Assembly (NCBI RefSeq): GCF_030848945.1
Contig: NZ_JANHAX010000003.1
Span: 592,427-656,426 of the forward strand
Source: Marimonas arenosa
Lineage (GTDB): Bacteria > Pseudomonadota > Alphaproteobacteria > Rhodobacterales > Rhodobacteraceae
DNA length: 64,000 nt
Direction of reading: 5' to 3'
Shown here: in pieces, positions 54,180 to 63,863 of the stretch
Numbering within the stretch: the first letter of the stretch is position 1
Layout of the letters: each line of letters begins with the position of its first letter
Notes under the pieces: generated by a model
The model's database searches: none
The model's input: the letters and a program-made list of their open reading frames with translations, nothing else
What the model was told of the DNA's origin: nothing
Translations under genes and position numbers: made by a program

Positions 54180-54920
54180 TCACCCGGCCCGCGTGTGCAA
54201 CGGGCAGGTTTCGGGGAAAGTCTGATTGTCGTCGGGCAGGGCGTATTGCGGCCATTCCAGTTCGCCCTTGAGAAACTTGCCCAGCACCGGGGCGTGGGGC
54301 ATGCCGTCATAGGCTTCGGCCCGGGAGCGGATCACCCCACGCACCCGCGCGCCGTCAGGGGTTTCGCCGGCGACCACGTCAAAGCGTTCGCGCGGGTTGA
54401 CGATGAACAGGAAGTGCTGGCCGAGGTTGCGGCTGCGGCGTTTGACATGGGCCGGAGCCGACATGTTGACGAAGAGCTGCATGCCATCGAAGCACATGGA
54501 CCAGAAGGCTTCTTCGGGGTCGCGGGCGACATCTTCGGGCCAGGGCGCCGGGTCATTGTCGTGCCAGTCCTGCAGCATGCGCCAGCCGAATTCGTGATAG
54601 CCGGCCAGGTCGGTCGGCGGGACGGCGTCGTGCGAGAAGGCCACCACAAGCGGGCGGGCCGTGTTGACCTGGCCGTTCCATTGCCGGGCCTGAGCGATAT
54701 AGGCAGAGAGATCGGCGCGCAGCCTGGCCCGAGCGTCGGAACCGGTGTCTTCGACGAAGATCAACTGGATCAGTTCGCGGCGGAAGGCATTCTGGGAAAA
54801 GGTGCAGGGAAAGTCGGAGGGCGGCGTCAGGGACCGTGCGAGGTCGTCCAGCACCTCGCGGTGCCAGTCGGGGCCGGCATAGCCCGAGCGGGCGGGATCG
54901 GATTGGTCGATCAACGGCAT
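54180..54920 (-). CDS. YqcI/YcgG-family protein (GntA-like haem N-hydroxylase family)
   Basis: A 246-aa protein. Family landmarks: DFPCTFSQNAFRRELIQLIF, LVVAFSHDAVPPTDLAGYHE, FGWRMLQDWHDNDPAPWP, EEAFWSMCFDGMQLFVNMSA, RNLGQHFLFIVNPRERFD. The family includes haem-dependent N-oxygenases such as GntA of guanitoxin synthesis, but most members are uncharacterised. AGGGA lies 7 bases before the ATG at 54920; the open frame extends far upstream into GC-rich antisense sequence and is not used. It is divergent from cytochrome c'. Confidence 0.85.
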   Translation of the reverse strand: MPLIDQSDPARSGYAGPDWHREVLDDLARSLTPPSDFPCTFSQNAFRRELIQLIFVEDTGSDARARLRADLSAYIAQARQWNGQVNTARPLVVAFSHDAVPPTDLAGYHEFGWRMLQDWHDNDPAPWPEDVARDPEEAFWSMCFDGMQLFVNMSAPAHVKRRSRNLGQHFLFIVNPRERFDVVAGETPDGARVRGVIRSRAEAYDGMPHAPVLGKFLKGELEWPQYALPDDNQTFPETCPLHTRAG

Positions 54921-55076
54921 TTTGGCGTCCCTCTGCCTGGGCAGTCGTCTGTGCCGGTCAATGTAAGGCGGGGACGCCGGAGAACAACCGGTCACGGAAA
55001 GTTCAATTGTCGCAACGGTGGTCGGGCGCCACCTTGACGCGCGAAAATGACGGCAACGGCTGCGTAAGGAGGGACA

Positions 55077-55541
55077 ATGCGGGATGGGGACATGAAGAAC
55101 GGGCATCGCACGGGCTGGCTCGCGGTGGGGCTTGTGTGGGCTCTGGCCGGGGCATCGCTGGCGCATTCTGGGGTGCAGAACGCTGCCGTCAAGGCGCGGA
55201 TGGCGCTGATGGGCGAGATCAAGGAGGCGACCGGGGTGATCGGTGGCATGGTCAAGGGCGAGATCGCCTTCGACCCGGCCAAGGCGGCCGTGGCGCGGGC
55301 GGCGCTGGTGCGCCACGCCAGCGAGATCACGCCCGCCTTCGAAGCGCAGGAGACGGATCCGAAATCCGAGGCGCGACCCGAGGTCTGGAGCGATTGGGCG
55401 GGTTTTGCCGCCCGCGCCGAGGCGATGGCGACGGCGGCAGAGGCGCTCGACACCGGTTCGCCGGAGGCGCTGGCGGACGGGTTGGGCGCGCTGGGTCAGA
55501 GCTGTGGCGGCTGTCACAAGCTTTACCGAATCGAGAAATAG
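55077..55541 (+). CDS. Cytochrome c' (periplasmic c-type cytochrome)
   Basis: A 154-aa haem protein with a signal peptide ending near SLAHSG. The four-helix body includes VKARMALMGEIKEATGVIGG, and the C-terminal haem site CGGCHKLYR (CxxCH near the end) is the hallmark of cytochrome c'. These proteins bind NO or CO. AAGGAGGG precedes the ATG at 55077; an internal ATG at 55092 is also possible. It is divergent from the YqcI/YcgG gene, also a likely haem protein. Confidence 0.92.
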   Translation: MRDGDMKNGHRTGWLAVGLVWALAGASLAHSGVQNAAVKARMALMGEIKEATGVIGGMVKGEIAFDPAKAAVARAALVRHASEITPAFEAQETDPKSEARPEVWSDWAGFAARAEAMATAAEALDTGSPEALADGLGALGQSCGGCHKLYRIEK

Positions 55542-55554
55542 GCCTGAGCCGGGT

Positions 55555-55839
55555 TCAGCCGCAGTAGATGCGGGTGATGATCCCGGCACCGTCGGTTTCG
55601 ACATTCAGCCGATCCTGGCGGTAGTCCATGGTCACGGCGGTTCCGGGCGGAATGATCCGCACGGCGGCGTGGCCCGAGAAATCGGCCTGCGCCACGGGTG
55701 CTCCGATCAGACCGTTGTACTGCGCCGCGCCGCAGGCATCGGCGGAGGGCCGCCCGGAAGGCGTGTCCGGTGGCATGCACGCGGTAAGAGCCAACAGTGC
55801 GGGCAGGCTGCGGAGGACGGCGCGGCGGGTCGACGGCAT
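55555..55839 (-). CDS. I78-family peptidase inhibitor lipoprotein
   Basis: A protein of about 94 aa. The signal peptide has an arginine pair (MPSTRRAVLRSLPALLALTAC) and a lipobox LTAC, so it should be lipid-anchored. The mature part has the I78 inhibitor pattern: CGAAQYNGLIGAPV, VRIIPPGTAVTMDYRQDRLN, IITRIYCG with a cysteine pair that likely forms a disulfide. It is predicted to inhibit serine proteases in the periplasm. The frame extends upstream to 56031, which overlaps the DUF1963 gene and is not used. Confidence 0.85.
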   Translation of the reverse strand: MPSTRRAVLRSLPALLALTACMPPDTPSGRPSADACGAAQYNGLIGAPVAQADFSGHAAVRIIPPGTAVTMDYRQDRLNVETDGAGIITRIYCG

Positions 55840-55960
55840 GGGTAGGTCCCTGAACGGTTGCCGGGCGGTCGCGGGCAGCGAGACGGCCGTGATCCGCGAC
55901 GGGCTTAAACCATGGCATATCACAACGGCGCTGGCCGCAGCGCCACTTTTCATGCGACGT

Positions 55961-57472
55961 CTAGCATGGGTCCGTTCCGAAGGCCGACGAAACGTCCCCA
56001 TGGGCCAGGGCATCGGCATCGAGATAGACACCGAACGAGCCGCGATGGTCGAATTTCCAGCCCATCAGCCGGCTGCTGGGCAGGTGCAGCAGCGCCACCG
56101 GTTTCGCGGCCATTCCCGCATTGGTAACATTTTGCGGCAGCGTCCCGCCCAGCCAGCCGCATTCGCGATCGGCGTGCCAGGCCCACCAGGTTTCGAACAG
56201 GCCGCGTGGGACGGCGGGCAGCGCGGCCGGATTTTCGGTGTAGAGACGCGCTGCATATCGATCGAGCCAGTGCAGATAGTCGCGCCTGATCTGGTCATCC
56301 GCGAGAATCGGTCGCAAGCCGGGGGTGGTGGACGTGCCACCGTGGTCCGGGCCGCTTTCGATCTGCAGCCGGTCGAGCGCTGTGAACATGAGGTCGCACA
56401 GATCGGGGCCGAAAGGCAGGCCGCTGTCGCGGGCTCTGATCAGTTCAGTGCGGAGCGCGGTGACGCTGCCGGACACGCCGTGGAGCCGTGCGAGAAAGCC
56501 GCGGGCGGGGTCCGCGCCGGGCTCGCAGGTGTCGAGCGCCGAGATCACCCGGTGCCCCCAGTCGAGCGCCGAGAGGGTGACCTCGATCAGGATCATGGCC
56601 GATGTCCAGTCGAACGGTCGGAGACGTTTGTCCGAAGGTCCGAGCCTGTCGAGATCGGGCTGCGGTCGGCGCGGGCCGCCAGGGATTGCGGTAAAAGGCG
56701 ATGGTGTCCGGGCTGGCTGCTCGACAGCGGCGCTGTGCAGCGCGACGGGCCAGCGCGGGATGGTGCTGGGCTGGCCGGTCACGCGTGCCAGGATGTCTTC
56801 GCGTACCGGCGTGAGGTCGGGCGGGGCGGCCGGCTCGGGCGGCTGGCGCGCCACGCCGGGTTTCTCGGTGTGCAGAACCGCCGGCGAGCCCCGCCCCGAC
56901 ACCGGGCGGAAGATCACCAGCCAGCCCGAGCGCGGGCCGAGGCCGCCCCAGAGATCGGCCGGCAGGCGGGAGCAGTCGAGCTGGGCGACGAAAAGCGCCG
57001 GCTTGCCGTCGATGACGGGCCAATCGACGTGGTCCGGCAGGTGTGGTGTGCCGCCGATCCAGCCAACGGCCGGGCCAGTGTGCGTCAAGGGTACGATCGG
57101 GCCGATCCTGACGGTGGTTGCATCGGCACAGGCGGCTTTACGGTGGCCTGCAAGTGCCGCCGTGGGGACATCGCCACGAGTGGGGGCTGGATTCGGGAGA
57201 CCCTGGCGCGGGACCTCGGTCGGCGGGGTTACGGGCGGTGCGGTCGGACGGCTGTGCCGTTGCCGGGGCCGGTCCAGCCGGGCCGGGTGGTTGGCGATGA
57301 TACGGGCCGGGCCGCGCAGCGCCGAGCTCAACATGTAGGTGCCGAGGAAGATCACCAGACCGAAAAAGCTGAGCCAGGGTTCTTCGACCGCGAGGCCGCA
57401 GCCGAAGACAAGTTGGCCGATCAGCATGACCGGCAGCGCGTTGCGGGATCGGGGGGCGGGAATGGCCGTCAT
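55961..57472 (-). CDS. DUF1963 (YwqG-like) protein with an N-terminal membrane segment
   Basis: A protein of about 503 aa. The first 45 residues contain two hydrophobic stretches (ALPVMLIGQLVFGCGLAVEE; LSFFGLVIFLGTYMLSSALR), so it is membrane-anchored. A Pro/Arg/Thr-rich linker follows (about 50-110). The rest is a DUF1963-like domain with VGWIGGTPHLPDHVDWPVID, GKPALFVAQLDCSRLPADLW and the end LPSSRLMGWKFDHRGSFGVY. DUF1963 has no established activity. GGAG lies 6 bases before the ATG at 57472; the frame extends to 57730 over non-coding sequence. Confidence 0.82.
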   Translation of the reverse strand: MTAIPAPRSRNALPVMLIGQLVFGCGLAVEEPWLSFFGLVIFLGTYMLSSALRGPARIIANHPARLDRPRQRHSRPTAPPVTPPTEVPRQGLPNPAPTRGDVPTAALAGHRKAACADATTVRIGPIVPLTHTGPAVGWIGGTPHLPDHVDWPVIDGKPALFVAQLDCSRLPADLWGGLGPRSGWLVIFRPVSGRGSPAVLHTEKPGVARQPPEPAAPPDLTPVREDILARVTGQPSTIPRWPVALHSAAVEQPARTPSPFTAIPGGPRRPQPDLDRLGPSDKRLRPFDWTSAMILIEVTLSALDWGHRVISALDTCEPGADPARGFLARLHGVSGSVTALRTELIRARDSGLPFGPDLCDLMFTALDRLQIESGPDHGGTSTTPGLRPILADDQIRRDYLHWLDRYAARLYTENPAALPAVPRGLFETWWAWHADRECGWLGGTLPQNVTNAGMAAKPVALLHLPSSRLMGWKFDHRGSFGVYLDADALAHGDVSSAFGTDPC

Positions 57473-57687
57473 CGTTTTCTCCGAGCCTCCTGGTTTCGGA
57501 TCGGCGGTTTGGATGCGGGCGAGTTGGCGAAGTTGGCGCGGCGCAATTGCGGCCAGGACGCGGCCGCGTGGTGGCATTTGCCGTGCTTTTGAACCGACCC
57601 GCGTGCGCCGGCGGCGGGGTTTGAGTTGAAACTTGCGCGCAATTGCCGCAGTCTCGGGCCCGAGACACAAGGGAGGAGTGAAACCCC

Positions 57688-58800
<1,113 letters not shown>

Positions 58801-58837
58801 AGCCGCGCGCTCCTGGGTTTGTCTAAAGGCGAATGCC

Positions 58838-59329
58838 ATGAAGGTGGTGTCGATGGCACTGGCGGCCGGGCTTGCGTTGCTTGCAACCGTTGACGCCCGG
58901 GCGCAGGACGCCGTTCTGGTCATCCGCCACGCAGACAAAGCCGGGGGCGACGACCCCGCCCTTACCGACAAAGGGCGGGAACAGGCGGCAAGCTGGGCGC
59001 GAATGTTCAAGGATGCTGGTATCGAGGCCGTTTTCACCAGTGATGCCCGGCGCACACGCGAAACCGGCGGCATCATTGGCGCAACGCTGGGCGTTCCCAC
59101 CGTCGAGATCGACAGGAACGATATCCAGAGCCTGATCGGACGCGTGTCCGAGGACCATTCCGACGGCGTGGTGCTGATCGTGGGCCACTCGGAGACCATT
59201 CCGTCGATCCTGACCGAACTCGGCCATTTCGATATGGTTCATGTCGGCGCATCGGATTTCACGAGCCTGTTCGTGGTCACCGCGCTCGAGTCGGATGCAC
59301 CTCAGGTTTTGCGTTTCAGGCTGCCGTGA
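58838..59329 (+). CDS. Exported histidine phosphatase-family protein
   Basis: A 163-aa protein with a signal peptide (MKVVSMALAAGLALLATVDARA). The phosphatase core has the catalytic histidine in LVIRHADK (RHA in place of RHG), the arginine in SDARRTRETG and the second histidine in LIVGHSETIP, so it is probably active in the periplasm. It follows frmA by 37 bases on the same strand and may be cotranscribed. Substrate unknown. Confidence 0.88.
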   Translation: MKVVSMALAAGLALLATVDARAQDAVLVIRHADKAGGDDPALTDKGREQAASWARMFKDAGIEAVFTSDARRTRETGGIIGATLGVPTVEIDRNDIQSLIGRVSEDHSDGVVLIVGHSETIPSILTELGHFDMVHVGASDFTSLFVVTALESDAPQVLRFRLP

Positions 59330-59423
59330 ACATCCCAGCTCCGGTGCGCGGTCGCGAACAACCCACGTTCGAGCCGCGGCGTATCGACTGCGGCCCCGCC
59401 GCAAACCACGCGGCCGCTCCGGT

Positions 59424-60080
59424 TCAGCTCGATTTGCCTTCCAGCCCGACCAGCGTGGCAGGGTTGTCAGAGGGGATCTTCATCTCGAAGACCTCGGTGA
59501 CAGAGGTATAATCATAGTAGCCGAGCCGGGCGAGAGGCCGGATGCGGGGGATGTCCATCTTGCCGTCGGCGGTGAGGACTGCGTCGTCGACATGGATGCG
59601 CATGACCTCGCCATAGACCACGTCGACCCAGCCGTGGCTTGAGTGTCCCCGCAGACGGTGAGTGGAGAGGTAGCGGCATTCGAAATGTGCCGGGCTTTCG
59701 GCGACGCGAGGACCTGGGGCGTCGATACAGTCGGCCCGAGTGACGCCGGCGCGGTCGAACTCGTCCTCTTCGGGAGGCAGTTCCATCGCTGAGATGTTGA
59801 CCGCCTCGCGCAGGTCGTATGTGGCCATGTTCCAGACGAACCATCCGGTTTGTTCGGCGTTGATCACCGTGTGTTTGCGCGCGCCGTTCGAGAGTTGGTT
59901 TGCGGCGAACATCACCAGGGGCGGGTCGAATGTCAGGTTCTGCCACTGCGAATAGGGCGCGAGATTGGGCACGCCGTCGGCCGAGACGGTCGAGAGCCAG
60001 CCGATCGGGCGCGGCACGGTGCAGGACTTGAACGGAGAATAGGGCAGTGGGCAGGGTTCGGATTGCGGGGCGTAGTGCAT
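59424..60080 (-). CDS. Flavin reductase-like (FMN-binding split-barrel) protein
   Basis: A protein of about 218 aa. It shows the flavin reductase pattern: CTVPRPIGWLSTVSADGVPN, LAPYSQWQNLTFDPPLVMFA, GWFVWNMATYDLREAVNISA, and a C-terminal RIRPLARLGYYDYTSVTEVF. It likely binds FMN and may serve a monooxygenase or act as a pyridoxamine-oxidase-like enzyme. GGAGG lies 5 bases before the ATG at 60080; a longer frame to 60260 overlaps the divergent gene and is not used. Confidence 0.9.
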   Translation of the reverse strand: MHYAPQSEPCPLPYSPFKSCTVPRPIGWLSTVSADGVPNLAPYSQWQNLTFDPPLVMFAANQLSNGARKHTVINAEQTGWFVWNMATYDLREAVNISAMELPPEEDEFDRAGVTRADCIDAPGPRVAESPAHFECRYLSTHRLRGHSSHGWVDVVYGEVMRIHVDDAVLTADGKMDIPRIRPLARLGYYDYTSVTEVFEMKIPSDNPATLVGLEGKSS

Positions 60081-60186
60081 GGGGTCCTCCTTTTGACCGG
60101 AGCGTGGAACAGCCGCATGGCACGATACAAGGGGTTTCGGTCCGGTGGGACGCAGCGTAGGGTTAGGGAAAAGAGAAGGAATGACG

Positions 60187-60909
60187 ATGGCCGAGCCCAC
60201 CCCGCTGCTGGCGGTTCTGATCGATGCCGACAACACTTCGCCGAAGTGGACGAATGCCATTTTTGACGAGATTGCCGCGATGGGCGAGGCCAGCGTGCGC
60301 CGGGTTTATGGCGACTTTTCCAGCCAGCAGATGAGCGGCTGGAACAGGGTGCAGGCCGAGTTCGGCTTGGTGCCGCATCACCAGCCGGCCAACACGGTGG
60401 GCAAGAATGCTAGCGACATCGCGCTGGTGATCGACGCGATGGACCTGATGCATTCCGGCCGGTTCGACGGTTTCGTGCTGGTCAGCTCCGACAGCGATTT
60501 CACGCGGCTCGCCAGCCGTATCCGCGAACAGGGGCTCGACGTGTTCGGCATCGGCGCACAGAAAACGCCTGAGGCGTTTCGCAAGGCCTGCAAGCGGTTC
60601 ATCTTCCTGGAAAACCTCGAAGGGGCCGAGGCGGTGGCGGCGCAGATGGGCGGGCGCGGCGGCAAGTCCATGCTGGGGCCAAAGCTCAACGAGGCACGCA
60701 GTCTGATTCTCAAGGCGATGGACGGCATCGACCAGGAGGAGGACTGGTACAGCCTGGGGCGGCTGGGCCAAATGATCCTGGCGGCCCATCCCGATTTCGA
60801 TACCCGCACCTATGGCAAGCGAAAGCTGAGCGACCTGGTGGCGGAACTGAAGATATTCGAGACCCGGCGCGGAGCCGGCAACCAGCTGGAAGTGCGCCGG
60901 ATCGATTGA
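60187..60909 (+). CDS. NYN-domain (PIN-like) nuclease with OST-HTH/LOTUS C-terminus
   Basis: A protein of about 240 aa. The N-terminal NYN domain has acidic catalytic residues in LLAVLIDADNTSP, the segment ASDIALVIDAMDLMHSG and VLVSSDSDFTRLASRIREQG, the layout of PIN-like RNases. After RFIFLENLE the C-terminus (about 170-240; WYSLGRLGQMILAAHPDFDT) looks like an OST-HTH/LOTUS RNA-binding domain. The ATG at 60187 has AGAAGGA 6 bases upstream; an ATG at 60181 is too close to that site. Likely an RNA-processing or RNA-decay factor. Confidence 0.9.
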   Translation: MAEPTPLLAVLIDADNTSPKWTNAIFDEIAAMGEASVRRVYGDFSSQQMSGWNRVQAEFGLVPHHQPANTVGKNASDIALVIDAMDLMHSGRFDGFVLVSSDSDFTRLASRIREQGLDVFGIGAQKTPEAFRKACKRFIFLENLEGAEAVAAQMGGRGGKSMLGPKLNEARSLILKAMDGIDQEEDWYSLGRLGQMILAAHPDFDTRTYGKRKLSDLVAELKIFETRRGAGNQLEVRRID

Positions 60910-60957
60910 CGCGGCATGGGCTTGCCTCGGGCCAGGCTATGATGCCAGCATGGTACC

Positions 60958-61938
60958 ATGAAGCGCAATCCGCATCGCCCCTTTACCCCGCGCCCCGAGC
61001 AGATGGCGCTGCATCCGGGACTCTCGGGCAATGACATCAACGGGTTGGGCGAGCGCGCATTCCGGCGGCCTGAAGTGGTATATTGGGCGAAGGATCCCGA
61101 CGACATTCCGCATGGAGCCGTGCAGCGCTGGTTCTATACCGCCAACCCGCCGAGCGAGGTGATGCAGGACGCGCGGGCCGGGCGGCAGGTGATCCTGGAT
61201 GCGCCGCTGCCGGAGGTGACGGGCGCGCCGGCTGCGCGGGCGCCGGGGGATTGGACGGCGGGCCTCGCGTCCTTTGTCGAGGCGGGGGTCTGCGAGATGA
61301 CCGGCGTGGCCGAGATGGATCCGGCTTGGCTGTTCGAGGGTGCCGAGGTGGCGCAGAGCCGGTTGATCGTGCTGGGAGTGCAGCACGACTATGCCGGGAT
61401 CGCCCGCGCGCCCGAGGTCGAGGCCGGGGCCGAGGTGATCCGGCAATATGGTCGGGCCGCAGGGGCGGCCAAGGCGGTGGCGGGATGGATCCGGGCGCAG
61501 GGCTGGGAGGCCGAGCCGGTGACCGGACCGATGGCGGGGGAGATTACGCTGATCCCGCCGGCAATTGCCTGCGGCTTCGGCGAGCTGGGCAAGCACGGCT
61601 CGATCATCAACCCCGAGCTGGGCGCGTCGTTTCGGCTGAGTGGGGTGCTGACAGACGCGCCTTTCGCGCTGACGCCGCGACGCGCGTTCGGGATCGACGC
61701 ATTCTGCATGGCCTGCCGGGTCTGTGAGGACGCCTGCCCGCCGGAGGCGATTGCGCCGGACAAGCAATGGGTGCGGGGGGTGGAGAAATGGTACGTCGAT
61801 TTCGACCGCTGCCTGCCCTATTTCAACGAGACCCACGGCTGCGGCATCTGTATCGCGGTCTGCCCGTGGTCGCGCCCGGGGGTGGGTTTGAGCTTGGCGG
61901 CCAAACTGGCGCGGCGGGCGGCGCGGAAGGACGGATAG
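60958..61938 (+). CDS. QueG/reductive dehalogenase-like 4Fe-4S protein
   Basis: A 326-aa protein. Near the C-terminus two cysteine clusters bind 4Fe-4S centres (CMACRVCEDACP and CGICIAVCP), spaced as in QueG and reductive dehalogenases. Upstream, AVAGWIRAQGWEAEPVTGPM and ELGKHGSIINPELGASFRLS match the core that holds the corrinoid in those enzymes. It lacks a Tat signal. It is too divergent from QueG to name as such, and reductive dehalogenation is unproven. It follows the NYN gene by 48 bases. Confidence 0.83.
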   Translation: MKRNPHRPFTPRPEQMALHPGLSGNDINGLGERAFRRPEVVYWAKDPDDIPHGAVQRWFYTANPPSEVMQDARAGRQVILDAPLPEVTGAPAARAPGDWTAGLASFVEAGVCEMTGVAEMDPAWLFEGAEVAQSRLIVLGVQHDYAGIARAPEVEAGAEVIRQYGRAAGAAKAVAGWIRAQGWEAEPVTGPMAGEITLIPPAIACGFGELGKHGSIINPELGASFRLSGVLTDAPFALTPRRAFGIDAFCMACRVCEDACPPEAIAPDKQWVRGVEKWYVDFDRCLPYFNETHGCGICIAVCPWSRPGVGLSLAAKLARRAARKDG

Positions 61939-61997
61939 CGGCAGTATCGCGGGCGGCGCTATCAACGGTTTGCCCGCAGGTGGCCGAGCAGGCTCGA

Positions 61998-62645
61998 TCA
62001 GGCGCCGTAGCGGGCGAGGAAAGTGTCGACCGCCTCGTCCGCCACTTCGGCGATTTCCTCTTGCGAGAACACGCTCTGGACCCCGAATACCGCGCGCAGC
62101 CACAGCCGTGACTTGGTCAGGTCGGAAAACTGTTCAGCGGCCAAGGTGAGATTGTCGATCGCAAGCTCGCCGCGTGCGACGGCATCGCGGAAGGTCGCCT
62201 CGAGCTGTTTGCGCCCCATCTCGGGGCCGCTTTCATAGAAGGCGCGGGCGATCTCGGGGAAGCGGTCGCGTTCGGACACGCAGATGCGGAACATCGACTG
62301 CGCGAAATCCGACAAAAGAAAGGTCAGGATCCGCACGGCGATCCTGGTCAGAACCTGGCGGATCGGGGCGGACGTGTCGATTTCCTGCCAGGCGGCCTCG
62401 GCCATGCGGTCACATTCGCTGCGGGCGACCTCGGAAAACAGCCGCGCCTTGTCGGGGAAATAGGAATAGAGCGTGGCTTTCGAGACCCCGGCGGCGCGGG
62501 CAATATCGTCGACGCTGGCGCCTTCGAACCCGTCGGCCATGAACACCTGTCGCGCGCCCTCGACCACCTGATCGAACTTGCGGCCGGTGCGGTTGATCTG
62601 CGGCGCGGGGGACGGGCAGGCGGCGGGTTTGGCAGTGGCGGACAT
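61998..62645 (-). CDS. TetR/AcrR-family transcriptional repressor
   Basis: A 215-aa regulator. The N-terminal helix-turn-helix is typical: VEGARQVFMADGFEGASVDD, IARAAGVSKATLYSYFPDKA, RLFSEVARSE. The C-terminal ligand domain is helical, ending EEIAEVADEAVDTFLARYGA. It is divergent from mbfA across about 150 bases that carry two inverted repeats, so it may control itself and mbfA. Ligand unknown. Confidence 0.93.
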   Translation of the reverse strand: MSATAKPAACPSPAPQINRTGRKFDQVVEGARQVFMADGFEGASVDDIARAAGVSKATLYSYFPDKARLFSEVARSECDRMAEAAWQEIDTSAPIRQVLTRIAVRILTFLLSDFAQSMFRICVSERDRFPEIARAFYESGPEMGRKQLEATFRDAVARGELAIDNLTLAAEQFSDLTKSRLWLRAVFGVQSVFSQEEIAEVADEAVDTFLARYGA

Positions 62646-62670
62646 CGGGTCTCCGGGATTGGCCGGACAA

Positions 62671-62705
62671 GAACCCGACCGATACTAAACTCGCGGGTTC
62701 AGTTT
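62671..62705. promoter_or_regulatory. Nested inverted repeats between tetR and mbfA, candidate TetR operator
   Basis: Two perfect repeats overlap. GAACCCG (62671-62677) and CGGGTTC (62694-62700) flank 16 bases. AAACT (62687-62691) and AGTTT (62701-62705) flank 9 bases. They lie just upstream of the tetR start, where an autoregulatory operator is expected. The second, a 19-bp palindrome, has a usual TetR-operator size. Confidence 0.55.
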
Positions 62706-62795
62706 CGGCAAGGAGAATATGTCGCCCCCGCCCGGTCTTGTCTGCCGCTCTTCCCGGGCCTAGGTTTGGGCACGAAAAAACTCCCGGGGGCAGCA

Positions 62796-63770
62796 ATGCG
62801 CTTTATCACTCAAAGACGGCGGTTTTCCGATCTGAGCGAACAGGAAGTCCTGGCGCTGGCGATCTCGTCGGAAGAGGACGATGCCCAGATCTACCGGATG
62901 TATGCCGAGCGGCTGCGGGCCGACTTTCCCGACACGGCCAAGGTATTCGACGGCATGGCCAAGGAGGAGGACGGTCACCGCCAGCGGTTGATCGAGCTGC
63001 ACCGGCGTCGCTTCGGCGAGGTGATCCCGCTCATTCGCCGCGAGCATGTGGCCGGGTATTACGCGCGGCGGCCGGTGTGGCTGGTCGAGAACCTCGGAAT
63101 CGAGCGCATCCGCGAAGAGGCCGAGGGCATGGAGCGCGATGCCGAGCGGTTCTATCTGACCGCGGCCAAGCGCAGCCAGGATGCCGACACCCGCAAGCTT
63201 CTGGGCGATCTGGCGGCGGCCGAGGCCGGTCACCAGTATACCGCCGGGCGCCTGGAGCAGGAGCACCTGACCGACGACGCCAAAGCCGAGGAGGCGCGCA
63301 CCGCGCACCGGCAGTTCCTGTTGACCTGGGTGCAGCCGGGGCTGGCGGGGCTGATGGACGGCTCGGTCTCGACCCTGGCGCCGATCTTTGCCACAGCCTT
63401 TGCCACGCAGGACACCTGGACGACGTTTCTTGTCGGTCTGGCCGCGTCGGTCGGGGCCGGGATTTCGATGGGGTTCACCGAGGCGGCTTCGGATGACGGG
63501 GAACTCAGTGGCCGGGGCAGCCCGGTCAAGCGCGGCTTTGCCAGCGGTATCATGACCATGGTCGGTGGGCTGGGCCACGCGCTGCCTTACCTGATCCCGG
63601 ATTTCTGGACGGCGACGGTTACCGCGATCATCGTCGTTTTCATCGAGCTTTGGGCGATTGCCTGGATCCAGAACAGATACATGGAAACGCCGTTCTTCCG
63701 GGCGGCGTTCCAGGTGGTCCTGGGCGGCGCGCTGGTGTTCGCCGCCGGAGCGCTGATCGGCAGCGGGTAG
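62796..63770 (+). CDS. mbfA: MbfA-type membrane ferritin/iron exporter (erythrin-VIT1 fusion)
   Basis: A protein of about 324 aa. The N-terminal ferritin-like domain (residues 1-160) has the metal ligands in LAISSEEDDAQIYRMYAERL, MAKEEDGHRQRL, EAEGMERDAERFYL and AAEAGHQYTA. The C-terminal VIT1/CCC1-like domain has membrane helices from about residue 185 (GLAGLMDGSVSTLAPIFATA; AASVGAGISMGFTEAASDDG) to the end. MbfA exports iron and protects against peroxide and iron stress. The ATG at 62796 begins the conserved MRFITQRRRFSDLSEQEVLA; an ATG at 62766 is less likely. No Irr box was seen. Confidence 0.92.
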   Translation: MRFITQRRRFSDLSEQEVLALAISSEEDDAQIYRMYAERLRADFPDTAKVFDGMAKEEDGHRQRLIELHRRRFGEVIPLIRREHVAGYYARRPVWLVENLGIERIREEAEGMERDAERFYLTAAKRSQDADTRKLLGDLAAAEAGHQYTAGRLEQEHLTDDAKAEEARTAHRQFLLTWVQPGLAGLMDGSVSTLAPIFATAFATQDTWTTFLVGLAASVGAGISMGFTEAASDDGELSGRGSPVKRGFASGIMTMVGGLGHALPYLIPDFWTATVTAIIVVFIELWAIAWIQNRYMETPFFRAAFQVVLGGALVFAAGALIGSG

Positions 63771-63863
63771 TCTGACCGGTGCCGTGCGGGACACGGTGAT
63801 CCGTGTCCGTGAGGTTGTCCTGCACCTTGTGCATAAGCTTCCCCGCGGTGACGACCGGTGGCC

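Noticed and set aside
52696..54225. 509-codon plus-strand frame over imuB
   Set aside because: The product is dominated by Gly, Ala, Glu and Arg and mirrors the codon bias of imuB.
62646..62795. Irr-type control element upstream of mbfA
   Set aside because: No TTTAGAA-N3-TTCTAAA-like sequence is present; the repeats there look like a TetR operator.
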